From assembly GCA_000831005.1 (NCBI GenBank), contig CP007152.1, forward strand, positions 434,001-498,000: a stretch of DNA of 64,000 bases, given 5' to 3'. The stretch comes from Marinobacter salarius. Its GTDB lineage: Bacteria; Pseudomonadota; Gammaproteobacteria; Pseudomonadales; Oleiphilaceae. Position numbers and translations under genes: made by a program. Within the stretch, counting starts at the first letter, position 1. The number at the start of each line of letters is the position of its first letter. The notes under the pieces are model-generated. The model did not search any database and was not told where the DNA came from. It saw nothing but the letters and a program-made list of their open reading frames with translations. This document shows, piece by piece, positions 49,014 to 58,843 of the stretch.

Positions 49014-50501
49014 TCAGTGGTCGAAATCGTTGTAGGTCATGGCGACGGCGCGGAAGATCGCGCGGCCCTTGTTCATGGTTTCCTTCCACTCAAGGCGGGG
49101 CACCGAGTCGGCCACCACGCCGGCCCCTGCCTGAATATGCAGGGTGTTGTCTTTGATTACCGCCGTGCGGATGGCAATGGCGGTATCCATGTTGCCATTA
49201 AACGACAGGTAACCCACGGCGCCGCCGTAGACGCCGCGCTTCACCGGCTCCAGTTCGTCGATGATTTCCATGGCGCGAATCTTCGGGGCACCGCTCAGGG
49301 TGCCGGCGGGCAGGGTGGCGCGCAACACGTCCAGGCAACTGGTGTTGTCTTTCAGGCGGCCGGTGACGTTGGAGACGATGTGCATCACATGGGAATAGCG
49401 CTCCACAATCATCTTGTCCGTCAGCTTTACCGTGCCGGTTTCAGACACCCGGCCAGCGTCGTTGCGGCCCAGATCGATCAGCATCAGATGCTCGGCGATT
49501 TCCTTGGGGTCGGCCAGCAGTTCCGCTTCCATGGCCCGGTCTTCGGCATCGGTGGCGCCACGCTTTCGTGTGCCGGCGATCGGGCGCACGGTGACTTCGT
49601 CATCTTCCACCCGCGCCAGGATTTCCGGCGATGAGCCGACGATCTGGAAGTCTCCCAGATCCAGGAAATACATGTAGGGGGACGGGTTCAGCACCCTCAG
49701 AGAGCGATACAGGTTCAGCGGTGGCGCCTCGAATGGAATCGACATGCGTTGCGAGATCACCGTCTGCATCACGTCGCCGTCCAGCACGTATTCCTTGATA
49801 TGGCCGACGGCCGCTTCGAATTTTTCCTGGTTGAACCCGGAAATGAAGTCGCTCTCATCCACGGTTTTACCGCGCAGATGTTCCGGTGTGCGGGGCGCGT
49901 TGGCCGTCTGCCGGTGCAAGCGGGACTCCAGATCGTCAATTCGCTGGAGTGCCTGTTCGTAAGCGCCCTCCTGATTTGGGTCGGCATGGACAATCAGGTG
50001 CAGTTTGCCGCGCAGATTGTCGAACACCACCACGTCATCGGACACCATCAGCAGGATGTCGGGCGTGCCGATCTTGTCCGGCGGGCAGGTGTTGCGCAGG
50101 CGCTTCTCGATGTAGCGCACGGTGTCATAACCGAAATAGCCAACCAGGCCACCATTGAAGCGGGGCAATTCCTCCAGGTCCGGCGCGTTGAAGCGGGCCT
50201 GATAGTCTTCCACGAAGGCCAGTGGATCGTCGACCGTGGTTTCTTCGATCACCTCGTCGTCGCGGGTAATGGTGACGGTGTGATCATGGACCTTTAGAAC
50301 TTCCCGGCTTGGCAGACCAATAATGGAATAGCGGCCCCACTTTTCACCGCCCTGGACAGATTCAAACAGGTAGGAATAGGGGCCGCTGGCCAGCTTGAAA
50401 TAGGTGCTCAGGGGCGTGTCCAGGTCGGCAAGGACTTCGCGGTATACGGGGATACGATTAAAGCCGGCCTTGGCGAGCTCGGCGAATTGCTCGGGTGTCA
50501 T
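49014..50501 (-). CDS. trpE: Anthranilate synthase component I
   Basis: Makes anthranilate from chorismate. 495 residues. N-terminal feedback region with the LLES-type wording [21 protein letters not shown]-terminal chorismate-binding domain with [48 protein letters not shown] and [23 protein letters not shown] at 50499-50501 ([11 protein letters not shown]). The 176 bp between trpE and gph hold no gene; I looked for a Trp-rich leader peptide on the minus strand and found none. Confidence 0.96.
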   Translation of the reverse strand: MTPEQFAELAKAGFNRIPVYREVLADLDTPLSTYFKLASGPYSYLFESVQGGEKWGRYSIIGLPSREVLKVHDHTVTITRDDEVIEETTVDDPLAFVEDYQARFNAPDLEELPRFNGGLVGYFGYDTVRYIEKRLRNTCPPDKIGTPDILLMVSDDVVVFDNLRGKLHLIVHADPNQEGAYEQALQRIDDLESRLHRQTANAPRTPEHLRGKTVDESDFISGFNQEKFEAAVGHIKEYVLDGDVMQTVISQRMSIPFEAPPLNLYRSLRVLNPSPYMYFLDLGDFQIVGSSPEILARVEDDEVTVRPIAGTRKRGATDAEDRAMEAELLADPKEIAEHLMLIDLGRNDAGRVSETGTVKLTDKMIVERYSHVMHIVSNVTGRLKDNTSCLDVLRATLPAGTLSGAPKIRAMEIIDELEPVKRGVYGGAVGYLSFNGNMDTAIAIRTAVIKDNTLHIQAGAGVVADSVPRLEWKETMNKGRAIFRAVAMTYNDFDH

Positions 50502-50677
50502 GATAACGGTTCCTGAATCTGATCTGTATGGAGGACGTTCGGGCGGCATTCAGCCGGTGCGCCATCGCCACCATCGTGTTGCGCGGGTTGTCAGTATGCC
50601 CTGCGCTGTTATCAGACTCAGTCCCTGCACGGCAGGAATCTCCCGAATTGAAGGTTTCAAATCAATATCCTGTGAGA

Positions 50678-51367
50678 TTACAAAAGCTGGGCCAGGGAAT
50701 CAACAACGGCATCTGCACCGAGCGAATCCACGGGCGCCCCATAATTGTAGCCGTAGCGAACCGCCACCGAAGGAATACCCGCCGCCAGGGCCGCGCTGAT
50801 GTCGGTGACCGAATCGCCCACCATCACCGTGGTGCCCCGGGTGCCGCCGAGTTCGGTCATGGCATGGATCAACGGTTGCGGGTCTGGTTTGCGCACCGGC
50901 AGGGTGTCTCCACCGATGCTGATATCGAACCAGTGTTCAATGCCCATCTGCTCGAGCAACGGTGCCACAAACTGTTCCGGCTTGTTGGTAACGATGCCCA
51001 TGCGGCAGCCGTGGTCGGCAAGACGGGTCAGACATTCCTCCACGCCGTCGTAGAGCACGGCATGCTGGCCGTTAAGGTTTTCGTAGGCATGGTAGAACAT
51101 CGCCAGGGCGTCATTGAACAGTGCGTCGTCCTTCGGGGTTGCCGGTTCCCAGTCCGCTTGCCCGGCAAGGGCACGCCGCACCAGCACGCTGGCGCCATTG
51201 CCCACCCATTGGCGAACATTGTCAGCGCCGGCTTTGCGGCGACCCAGCTGTTCCAGCATAGCGTCAATGGCCGCTGCCAGGTCGGGGGCGCTGTCAACCA
51301 GGGTGCCGTCCAGGTCGAACAGGGCCACTCCCGGCCAGCGTTGGCTGAACAACCCCGCCAGGCTCAT
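50678..51367 (-). CDS. gph: Phosphoglycolate phosphatase
   Basis: HAD-superfamily hydrolase, 229 residues. Motif [16 protein letters not shown] (nucleophile Asp), motif [13 protein letters not shown], motif III Lys in [12 protein letters not shown] and motif [19 protein letters not shown]. It removes 2-phosphoglycolate, for example from DNA repair. It overlaps rpe by 4 bp and precedes trpE; rpe-gph-trpE is the Pseudomonas order. Confidence 0.93.
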   Translation of the reverse strand: MSLAGLFSQRWPGVALFDLDGTLVDSAPDLAAAIDAMLEQLGRRKAGADNVRQWVGNGASVLVRRALAGQADWEPATPKDDALFNDALAMFYHAYENLNGQHAVLYDGVEECLTRLADHGCRMGIVTNKPEQFVAPLLEQMGIEHWFDISIGGDTLPVRKPDPQPLIHAMTELGGTRGTTVMVGDSVTDISAALAAGIPSVAVRYGYNYGAPVDSLGADAVVDSLAQLL

Positions 51368-52049
51368 CGGTTCGAACTCTGCTTGGCCAGTTCCAGCTCT
51401 GCCCGCATTTTGTCGATGGTGGCTTTGTAGTCGTCAGTGTTGAAGATGGCGGAGCCAGCGACAAAGGTGTCGGCGCCGGCTTCGGCGATCTCGCGGATGT
51501 TGTCGGTTTTCACGCCGCCGTCGATTTCCAGGCGAATGTTGCGACCGCTGGTATCGATGCGCTTGCGGGCTTCGCGCAGTTTGTCGAGAGTGCCTGGAAT
51601 AAACTTCTGGCCGCCGAAACCAGGGTTTACGGACATCAGCAGGATCATGTCCAGCTTATCCATCACGTGATCGATGTAGTGCAGTGGCGTGGCTGGATTG
51701 AACACCAGGCCCGCCTTGCACCCGCCTTCACGAATCAACTGCAGGGAACGGTCAATGTGATTGGAGGCTTCCGGGTGGAAGGTGATGTAGCTGGCGCCGG
51801 CATCGATGAACATCCGGATCAGGTCGTCTACCGGTGATACCATCAGGTGCACGTCGATTGGAGCGGTAACCCCGTGTTTACGCAATGCTTCGCAGACCAT
51901 GGGGCCGATGGTCAGGTTGGGTACGTAGTGGTTGTCCATGACATCGAAGTGGACAATGTCGCGCCGGCGGCCAGTACGTTATCGACTTCCTCGCCCAGTC
52001 GGGCAAAATCGGCTGACAGGATGGACGGGGCAATCTGGAAAGGGTTCAT
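51364..52049 (-). CDS. rpe: Ribulose-phosphate 3-epimerase (frameshift)
   Basis: Interconverts ribulose-5-phosphate and xylulose-5-phosphate in the pentose phosphate pathway. 228 residues after repair. [65 protein letters not shown] and [11 protein letters not shown] are the family's metal and phosphate sites. The frame breaks at G51961: GGC GCG ACA should be GGC GCC GAC ATT GTC, one base missing. Start ATG 52047-52049. Confidence 0.95.
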
Positions 52050-52118
52050 GACGGCTCTCTTGAACGGTTTGATAGTGATATCGACGATGGCGCGTACAGC
52101 GGTTTTCTCTGTAAAAGC

Positions 52119-52150
52119 CTGCAAAAGGCTGCAAGAGTCTGCAAAGGCTG
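52119..52150. repeat. 10-bp-period tandem repeat upstream of rpe
   Basis: CTGCAAAAGG, CTGCAAGAGT, CTGCAAAGG and a partial CTGC follow each other in the divergent rpe/DUF3530 promoter region (gap 52050-52216). The period is close to one DNA turn, so copies would present on one face. It may be a protein-binding array or simply slippage-prone sequence. Confidence 0.65.
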
Positions 52151-52216
52151 CTGGGCCGCAAAGCTGCTAGTCTACCAGTTTGATGGTGATTTTTCGCACG
52201 GAATGAGTGACAGCCT

Positions 52217-53235
52217 GTGAGCAAATGGATTAAAAAACCGGTTGTGCAATGTCGGGTCATCCTGGCCTGCCTTGTTGCTTTCTGGGCCTCGTCAGCGTTG
52301 GCGCAGGCACCGAAAGAGGCGCAGAAAGGCGCGCAGAACCCGACCGGGCAGGAAGCCGGAAAACCCTCCGGGGCGGCTGTTGAAAGGCCGTTGATATCGA
52401 CGGGGCTCGATTCGGATGCAATCGCCCGGACCTGGCCGGACTCGTCTGTATGGCTGGAGCCACCAGAAGAAGAACCGGTGCTGGCCCTGTTTGAGCCGGA
52501 AGCCGAGACGCCTGCGAAGGGCGCAGTGGTGATTCTGGCCGATGAGGGGCAATCACCCGCTTCCGGATTGGCCGCTGCCCTGAGACAGCCGATGGCACGT
52601 GCCGGTTGGGCGGTGATGGTGCTTGGGCTCGAGATGCCGCCATACGAGGTACAGGAAGCGCGTCGACAACGGGGCTTAGAGGCGCCTGAAGAGGCGGGCG
52701 CGCCGGATACGGACGCCGCCGATGAAACGGGCGATAAACCTGGCGAGTCGGTGATGATCGATGTGATGGCCAGTGACGATGTCGAGGCCTTGGCAAACCA
52801 ATACCAGGCACGCATTCAGAAGACCCTGGCCGCGGCGGCTGGCAACTTGGATGGTCGTGGTTACAGCCGGGTGGCATGGTGGGAGTCGGCCGGGCGGCTG
52901 GTCACGTCACCCGCGCGGCCACTGCCAGCGGGGGGCAGGATGTGTCGGCGCTGGTCTGGATTGCGCCAGCGTTTAGTCAGAGCGATTCGATAGCCCTGAC
53001 GGAGTCGCTTGGTGAGCCTGGTGCGCCCAAAGTCCTGGAGCTCCACAGTGCCCGCAGTTCATTGGGCGCTGGAGGTATGGCTCAAAGGTCACCAAAGCAA
53101 CGGGAGGCCGCATTCAGGCGGGCGGGGATTGCAGGCTACTCCCGACAACCTGTCGCAATGACTGAACAGCCACAACCCAGAGAGGCGCAAGCGCTTACCA
53201 ACCGCATTTCAGCCTGGCTTGACTCCGAACGCTAG
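52217..53235 (+). CDS. DUF3530 family protein (frameshift)
   Basis: 339 residues after repair, with a signal peptide (VILACLVAFWASSALAQ), so exported. A low-complexity Lys/Gln/Pro/Gly region follows, then an alpha/beta-hydrolase-like body: KGAVVILADEGQSP, VMVLGLEMPPYE and, after the break, AMVGVGRAAGHVTRA in the place of a nucleophile elbow with no Ser. The frame breaks at C52875 (GTG GCC ATG GTG expected). The family is of unknown function; loss of the elbow Ser suggests it is not a classical hydrolase. Confidence 0.8.
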
Positions 53236-53242
53236 AAAACAA

Positions 53243-53529
53243 TCAGCCACCCACGGCGGTGGATGAGCCGATGACAACGCCACCACAGCTGACGGCATCG
53301 CCGGTCAGGGCGGCAGGCTTGCCTTCAATCATCACCGTCGGGCTGCCAGCTGCGATGGCGCGGGGATGTGGTGGATGCTTGGGCTTGGAGTGCATGGCGA
53401 GCTGGTCGCCCAGCCTCGCAACGGGCTTGCCGTCGATCAGTACAGTAGCGCTGCCGGTAATGACAGGGGTCGGGGGAAAGCTTGGTGATCGGTTCCGATG
53501 TCGCCGAGCAGGACGAGTTTTTTACCCAT
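53243..53529 (-). CDS. PAAR domain protein (frameshift)
   Basis: 95 residues after repair. Starts MGKKLVLLGDIGTDH; two PAAR-type repeats follow: GSATVLIDGKPVARLGDQLA with AMHSKPK, and GSPTVMIEGKPAALTGDAVS with CGGVVIGSSTAVGG. The frame breaks in the run at 53472-53476: a C is missing from a C-run, TTC CCC CCG ACC CCT expected. PAAR proteins cap the VgrG spike of type VI secretion systems. No other T6SS gene is in the window, so it is an orphan. It was too broken to show as one frame. Confidence 0.82.
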
Positions 53530-53580
53530 GGGAATGCTCCTTTTCAGTGGGTCTGCAGGCCGCTGGTCCGTGGGCCTTTC

Positions 53581-53606
53581 TTTTGCACTTTTGTGCTTTT
53601 GCACTT
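53581..53606. repeat. Direct repeat TTTTGCACTT, 16 bp apart
   Basis: TTTTGCACTT at 53581-53590 recurs at 53597-53606, with TTGTGC between. It lies in the 138-bp gene-free gap upstream of the PAAR gene and downstream of the DjlA-like gene. It may be part of the PAAR promoter region. No more than a pattern. Confidence 0.45.
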
Positions 53607-53667
53607 CTGTGGTGTGGTTCTGATCTCGGAGTTTAGCAAGCTTGGCGCTGAACTCAAAACGCCGGAT

Positions 53668-54422
53668 TCAAACCGACAGGCGCTGGCTGATCAGTTCCCA
53701 GGCTTGCTGGTAGCGTAAAAGGCGGTCCTTTGCCCTGGTCAGTTCCGCCGGGCTCAGCTTCTGCTGTGCCAGTTTGTCCGGGTGGCATTCCGACACTTTT
53801 TTTCGGTAGGCCCGTTTGATCACCTCGCGGCTGTCACGGCGGGTAACGCCGAGAACCTGGCAGGCCTGCTCGAAGGTGGAGGGTCGGGGCTGGCTCTCCG
53901 GTTCGGTGATCCAGACCTTGCTGGCGTAACTGTCGAGAATGTCATCGCTGACCCTGATCGGCAGCCCCATCTGGTCAATGGCGTCCTCGCAACGATAGCG
54001 GCGGGGCTTCTCCGGGCGTCCCTGCAACTGCGCTGCGTGGCAAAGGCAGATGGCAACACGCAATGAGGGAGAGGGCCAGATTCTGTGGGTCAGGCGCAGG
54101 CCCAGCGCTTTCAGGGCAGGGATGCGCTCTGCAGTCTTACCCTTGCGGAAATGGCCAATGGCCTTGCGCCGCTGGCGGCCGGAGAGCTTCAGTGCTTTCA
54201 TCAGGGTTTCGGCGAAACCGATGTCTTTCTCCGTTACCCGCCCTTCCGATTTGGCGATGTAGCCAGAAAAAAGAACAGGCTCCGGCGACACCAGCGCGGC
54301 AGTCGGGTTCTGACCAGCAATTCGGTGGCCTGGTGGCCGCAGGCGGTCAACTCTCCAAGGAGCTCACTGAACTCTGCTTCCATTCGTGCGGGCAGGTTAT
54401 TGTCTCTGGTCTCAGAGGTCAT
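53668..54422 (-). CDS. DjlA-like J-domain co-chaperone with TerB-type N-terminus (frameshift)
   Basis: 251 residues after repair. An N-terminal TerB-like helical region (VLFSGYIAKSEGRVTEKDIG; RVAICLCHAAQLQG) is followed by a C-terminal J-domain: QACQVLGVTRRDSREVIKRA, YRKKVSECHPDKLAQQKL with the HPD motif. The order matches DjlA, but no membrane helix is seen at the N-terminus, unlike E. coli DjlA. The frame breaks at 54298-54299 (CTG CCC GCG CTG GTG expected), hiding the first 43 residues. It starts 3 bp after murU ends, so amgK-murU-djlA is an operon. Confidence 0.87.
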
Positions 54423-54425
54423 GGC

Positions 54426-55106
54426 TCAGCCCCCGCCTTCCATAAGCATCCGGTCCAGCTCCCGTAGCCGTTCCGGGGTACCGATATCCATCCAGTGTCC
54501 GCTGTGGCGAATGCCTTGCACCCGCCCCCGGGTCATAGCATCCCGCAGGATGGGCGCCAGTTTTCGGGCACCCGGTGTCAGCCCCGAAAACAGGCGACGG
54601 TTTAGCAGGCTGATGCCGGTAAACGTCAGTGTTTCAGGGCCGCTCTCAATCACCGTGCCATCCGCCCGCAGGCAGAAGTCGCCCGCCGGGTTGTGGTCAG
54701 GGTTACCTGTCATGACCAGTAATGCGTCGGCATGTTCGGGTGGCGTCAAATGGGACAGATCAAAATCACACCAGATGTCGCCGTTGATCACAACGAACCA
54801 ATCGTCGTCGCTGCTGGTCAACAGGGGCAGTGCCTGAATAATCCCGCCAGCGGTCTCCAGGGGGTCGCTTTCCCGCGAGTATTCAATGACCAGTCCGACG
54901 TTACTGCCATTGCCCAGCTCCGCTTCGATCTGCGTGCCCAGCCAGGCGTGATTGATCACGATCTTCCGGAAACCGGCGGCTTTCAGCCGTTCCAGATGGT
55001 GCACGATCAGCGGCTTGCCGCCGGCAGGCAGGAGCGGCTTCGGGGTGGTCAGGGTCAGCGGCCGCATGCGCTCGCCTTTGCCGGCTGCGAGAATCATCGC
55101 TTTCAC
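54426..55106 (-). CDS. murU: N-acetylmuramate alpha-1-phosphate uridylyltransferase
   Basis: 226-residue nucleotidyltransferase of cell-wall recycling; converts MurNAc-1-P and UTP to UDP-MurNAc. MKAMILAAGKGERMRPLTLT is the NTP loop, TPKPLLPAGGKPLI the Lys loop, then FVVINGDIWCDFDL with the metal Asp and HWMDIGTPERL at the end. Its start overlaps the amgK stop by 4 bp. The AmgK-MurU route of Pseudomonas bypasses MurA and underlies intrinsic fosfomycin tolerance in those species. Confidence 0.93.
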   Translation of the reverse strand: MKAMILAAGKGERMRPLTLTTPKPLLPAGGKPLIVHHLERLKAAGFRKIVINHAWLGTQIEAELGNGSNVGLVIEYSRESDPLETAGGIIQALPLLTSSDDDWFVVINGDIWCDFDLSHLTPPEHADALLVMTGNPDHNPAGDFCLRADGTVIESGPETLTFTGISLLNRRLFSGLTPGARKLAPILRDAMTRGRVQGIRHSGHWMDIGTPERLRELDRMLMEGGG

Positions 55107-56138
55107 TGGCCGAATGTCTCCACTGGGCCGATCTGCTGCTCAATGGGCGGCACCACGGTGTCTGTGAGCCATTCGTGGAAGTGGCGCAGGGCGGCCTGAC
55201 GGCTGCTGGCCTCCACCAGATAGCCCACGGTGCGGGGAACATCCTTCAGGAAACCGGTCTTGCCGTCACGTATGGCCAGCCGGGCAAAGATGCCCGCGGC
55301 TTTCAGATGGCGCTGCATGCCCATGAGCTCCAGCCACTGGCGGAAGGTATCCCTGTCAGCCTTGTGGAGGCCGGCCTCGGCACTGAGCACGCGGAAATGG
55401 TCTGTCCACTGGTCGATGCGTTCTTCCGGCCAGCGGATATAGCAATCTTTCAGCAGCGATACCAGGTCGTAAGTGACCGGGCCGCGCACGGCGTCCTGAA
55501 AGTCGATCACGCCGGGCCTCGTGGTGCCTGCGCGGACCAGCAGATTGCGGGAATGGTAGTCGCGGTGCACCGCCACATTCGGCTGGGCCAGGGCGCTCTC
55601 CCGCAGGAAGGCGAAAGTGGTGTCCAGTAGCGCGCGTTCTCCGTTTGAGAGCGTCAGTCCCAATTGTTGTGTCAGCAACCAGTCCGGAAACAGAGCCATT
55701 TCCCGGTCCAGCAAGGCGATGTCGTAAGCCGGAAGTGGGTAGTCGGGAGCATCGTCGGCCTGCTGTATGCGGACCAGCTCGTCCATTGCAGCGCCATAAA
55801 GCTGGTCGGCGTTGGTGTGGTTTAAGGCGCCGAGCATCAGGGCGTCACCGAAGTCTTCCAGCAGCAGGAAGCCCCGGGTCAGGTCTTCGTGGACGATGTC
55901 CGGCACAGCGATATCAACTGCGCCAGTGATGGGCGATCGCCACGAAGGGGTGGCAGTCCTCATGCTCGGGCGGCGCATCCATCACAATATACGGCTGGGC
56001 CCCGGTGCCATGTGGGTTGCCGCTGACGCGGAAGTAGCGGCGGAAACTCGCGTCGCCGGATACTGGCTCGGGTGTCGCCTGGTCAAAACCGGGAAGGTCT
56101 CTGACCCACTGGGTGAGCATTGTCAGGCGGGTATCCAT
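55103..56138 (-). CDS. amgK: N-acetylmuramate/N-acetylglucosamine kinase (two frameshifts)
   Basis: 345 residues after repair. Phosphotransferase (APH) fold: SGDASFRRYFRVSG, PYIVMDAPPEHEDC, GFLLLEDFGDALML, catalytic NVAVHRDYHSRNLLV and metal GVIDFQDAVRGPVTYDL. Two single-base losses, at A55929 and C55915, leave HPFVAIAHSLAQLDIAVPDI when repaired; each base is one of a doubled pair. One inserted base could also restore frame, but gives a poorer fit. It phosphorylates MurNAc at C1 before MurU. Divergent from lptD. Confidence 0.9.
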
Positions 56139-56259
56139 GGAATTGGCTGTTATCCTGGCTCAGAAGTTATCGGTGACCTGGCCGCAACGAACCTGCGGGC
56201 TCATGGCCGAAAGTTAGCAGATCAGTATAGAGGCGGTAAAACGGTTTTGCAGCAATGGT

Positions 56260-56298
56260 CGGTTTCCGTTAACAAAGGCCGGTTTCCGTTAACAAGGC
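56260..56298 (+). repeat. Tandem 20-bp direct repeat in the lptD promoter region
   Basis: CGGTTTCCGTTAACAAAGGC at 56260-56279 is repeated at once at 56280-56298 with one A fewer. The period is two DNA turns. The second copy carries the TTAACA that serves as the likely -35 of lptD. It lies in the amgK/lptD divergent gap (56139-56404), which otherwise shows no gene. Confidence 0.85.
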
Positions 56299-56317
56299 AA
56301 AGGGCGCCGTGTAAACT
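56289..56317 (+). promoter_or_regulatory. Candidate lptD promoter
   Basis: TTAACA and TAAACT are separated by 17 bp; the predicted start is about 80 bp before the lptD ATG. The -35 lies inside the second copy of the tandem repeat, so a factor binding the first copy would sit just upstream of polymerase. E. coli lptD/surA is sigma-E controlled; this site reads more like sigma-70. Confidence 0.5.
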
Positions 56318-56404
56318 AGGCCGCTGTTAAGTGTCTCCGACAGCCGCGAATCCATTCTGGACAGGAACCCGCTCACCGTGCCAGCCCCAACAAGGAAGCT
56401 GCGA

Positions 56405-58779
56405 ATGCCAACGCCCCGCATGCGGCACCGTCTCGGGTTGCTGTTCGCGTCCGCTACGGGTTGCACAATGTTGGCACCAATGCCGGTGGTTTATGCCCAG
56501 GAAGCCGCCCCTTCGGCTGCCGAGATTGACTGGCGGCCGAAGTCTGACTTGCCGGAGGATGTCCGTCGTTCCCTGCCGGACTTCTGCGAGGGCGGCTATT
56601 TGCCTTCCGCGGTGCCGGGGACGGTTAAAGGCGGCGCTGGAGAGCCAGCAGCGCAACATGGCCAGGCGCCCCTACAGGCCAGTGGGCTCAATGCGCGGTA
56701 TGAACTCGACAACGAACTGTTTCTGCGGGGAGACGTTCGTCTGCAGCAGCCGGGATTCCAGGTGACGGGCTCCGAGGCCCGCTACAACCAGGCAACCGGT
56801 GCGGTGTCCATAGAGGGGCCGCTGACCAGCCGCGGTGACGGCTTCCTGCTGACCGGAGAACGTGCGGACTATGACGTCAACAGCGGCCGGGTGGACATCA
56901 ATACCGCGACCTTTCTCCTGCACGGCCCGGAAATGCGGGGTTCCGCTACTCAGCTTTCCCGCACGGCGGAAGACCAGGTACGAATTCGTGGCGGCTCACT
57001 GACCACCTGCGCCCCGGACAACAACGATTGGTCCATCGTGGCGTCCGACATCCACCTGGACCAGGGCGAAGGTGTGGGCACCGCAAAGCACGTACGCCTT
57101 GAGATCAGTGATATCCCGGTGTTCTACTGGCCCTATGCCAGTTTTCCCATTGACGATCGCCGCAAGACAGGCTTTCTCTATCCGTCTTTTGGTACCTCCA
57201 ACGCGGGTAGCGGCGCTTTCCTGTCGGTTCCCTACTACCTCAACCTGGCGCCACACTACGACGCGACGCTGACGCCCCAGTACATACATGGGCGTGGATT
57301 GTTTACCGAGGCGGAGGGGCGTTACCTCAGCAGTCTTGGGGAATCGGTGCTTCAGCTAGGCTACGCGGGCAACGACACCGAGTACGAGGAGGAGTTTCCC
57401 TCGCAAGGGGGTGAACGCTGGGGGCTTGATTTCAGTACCCAGGCGAGATTCGGATACGGCTGGACCGGCTACGGGGATTATTCCGTGGTTAGCGATGACG
57501 ACTACCTCAGTGATCTCAACCGCAATCTGGAGATCAATCGCGCAACCCATCTGCGTCGCCGGGGTGGTATCCGCTATCGGGATTCCTCCCAGTATTTCGA
57601 AACCTATCTCAACGGCTACCAGACCCTCAGCGATTTCATTGCCGACGAGAACATTCCCTACTCGCAATTACCAGAAGTATTGTACGGCGCCACCGTGGAT
57701 GCGGGGCCGGCGGAACTGAATCTGGAAAGCCAGTACACGTATTTCTACCGCGATAATGATGACCTGACGGGGCTCGACCGGGCCAACGGCCAGCGCTTTC
57801 GCGCCATACCCGAGCTGGCATTGCCCATGCGGGCGCTCTGGGGCTATGCCAGACCTTCCGTCAGTGTCGATTACACACGCTATGAGCTGGAGGACTACAC
57901 CACACAGGACCCTGGCTTTGATCGTACCGTTCCGGTCGCGGAGTGGGATTCCGGCCTGTATTTTGATCGCCAGTCCAGCCTGTTCGATATTCCCTATAAC
58001 CAGAGCCTGGAGCCCCGGCTTTACTATGCCTGGCTGATGCCGATGCGGACCAATCGTTCATTCCGGATTTCGACACCGCCATTCGCTCATTCAGCTTCGA
58101 CCAGTTGTTCCAACGCAATCGTTTCAGCGGCGGTGATCGGGTAGGTGATAGCAATCAATTGACCGTGGCACTAACCAGCCGCTTCAATGATCTGCTCACC
58201 GGCGCTGAACGTGCCCGCTTCAGCATTGGCCAGGTTCACTATTACGATGACCGGGAAGTGACGCTCGATGGGGAGGGGGCCTCTGACGCCAGTGACTCCC
58301 CGCTGGCCGGTGAAATGGTTTTGCGACCGGTGGACGGCCTGGAAATTCGAACCTCCGGCCTGTGGGAGCCGGACACCAGTAAGACGCAGGAAGGTCGCAG
58401 TCAGCTGATTTTCCACTCCGATGATTACCGTTATCTGGCCAGCCTGGGGCACAGTTACCGGCGAGACGAATTCGAGCAGTCGGATATCGGGGGCGTTTTT
58501 CCTGTCACAGACCGTGTTAGTCTGATCGGCCGCTGGGTCTACGATTCCGAGCTTGATCGTACGGTCGGTTCACTGGCCGGGCTGGAATACAATAACTGTT
58601 GCTGGAGTGTGCAGCTGGTGCACCAGAATTACCTGACGGACGACGAGCAGCTTGAGAGTCGCATGCTGTTTCAGATCCAGCTCAAGGGACTGGGCGGGAG
58701 CGGCGGATCGTCCAGCCAGATTTCCGAAGCCATCTATGGCTTTGACGAAAGGGAACGTCGCCGTTTCGGTGATCGCTGA
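56405..58779 (+). CDS. lptD: LPS-assembly protein LptD (frameshift)
   Basis: Outer-membrane LPS translocon, 791 residues after repair. Signal peptide (LGLLFASATGCTMLAPMPVVYAQ in two parts), an N-terminal LptA-like jellyroll (LDNELFLRGDVRLQQPGFQV; SEARYNQATGAVSI) and a barrel with DIPVFYWPYASFPIDDRRKT and GFLYPSFGTSN. The C-terminal paired cysteines are in EYNNCCWSVQLVHQNY. The frame breaks at C58029-58030 (TAT GCC CTG GCT expected). ATG 56405 has AAGGA 8 bp upstream; an in-frame GTG at 56378 is possible. LptD is essential, so the break is surely artefactual. Confidence 0.95.
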
Positions 58780-58843
58780 TGCCTGACAGTCAGGCTCGGG
58801 ATGCCGGGGTGACAGGCAGTATTCTTCCATACTAGAGGTGACT

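Noticed and set aside
50502..50677. Attenuator leader peptide before trpE
   Set aside because: I read the minus strand for a short frame with clustered Trp codons and a terminator/anti-terminator pair, and found neither.
55914..56138. Amgk N-terminal fragment as a separate small gene
   Set aside because: It carries the start of the aminoglycoside-phosphotransferase fold and joins the rest of amgK after two one-base repairs.
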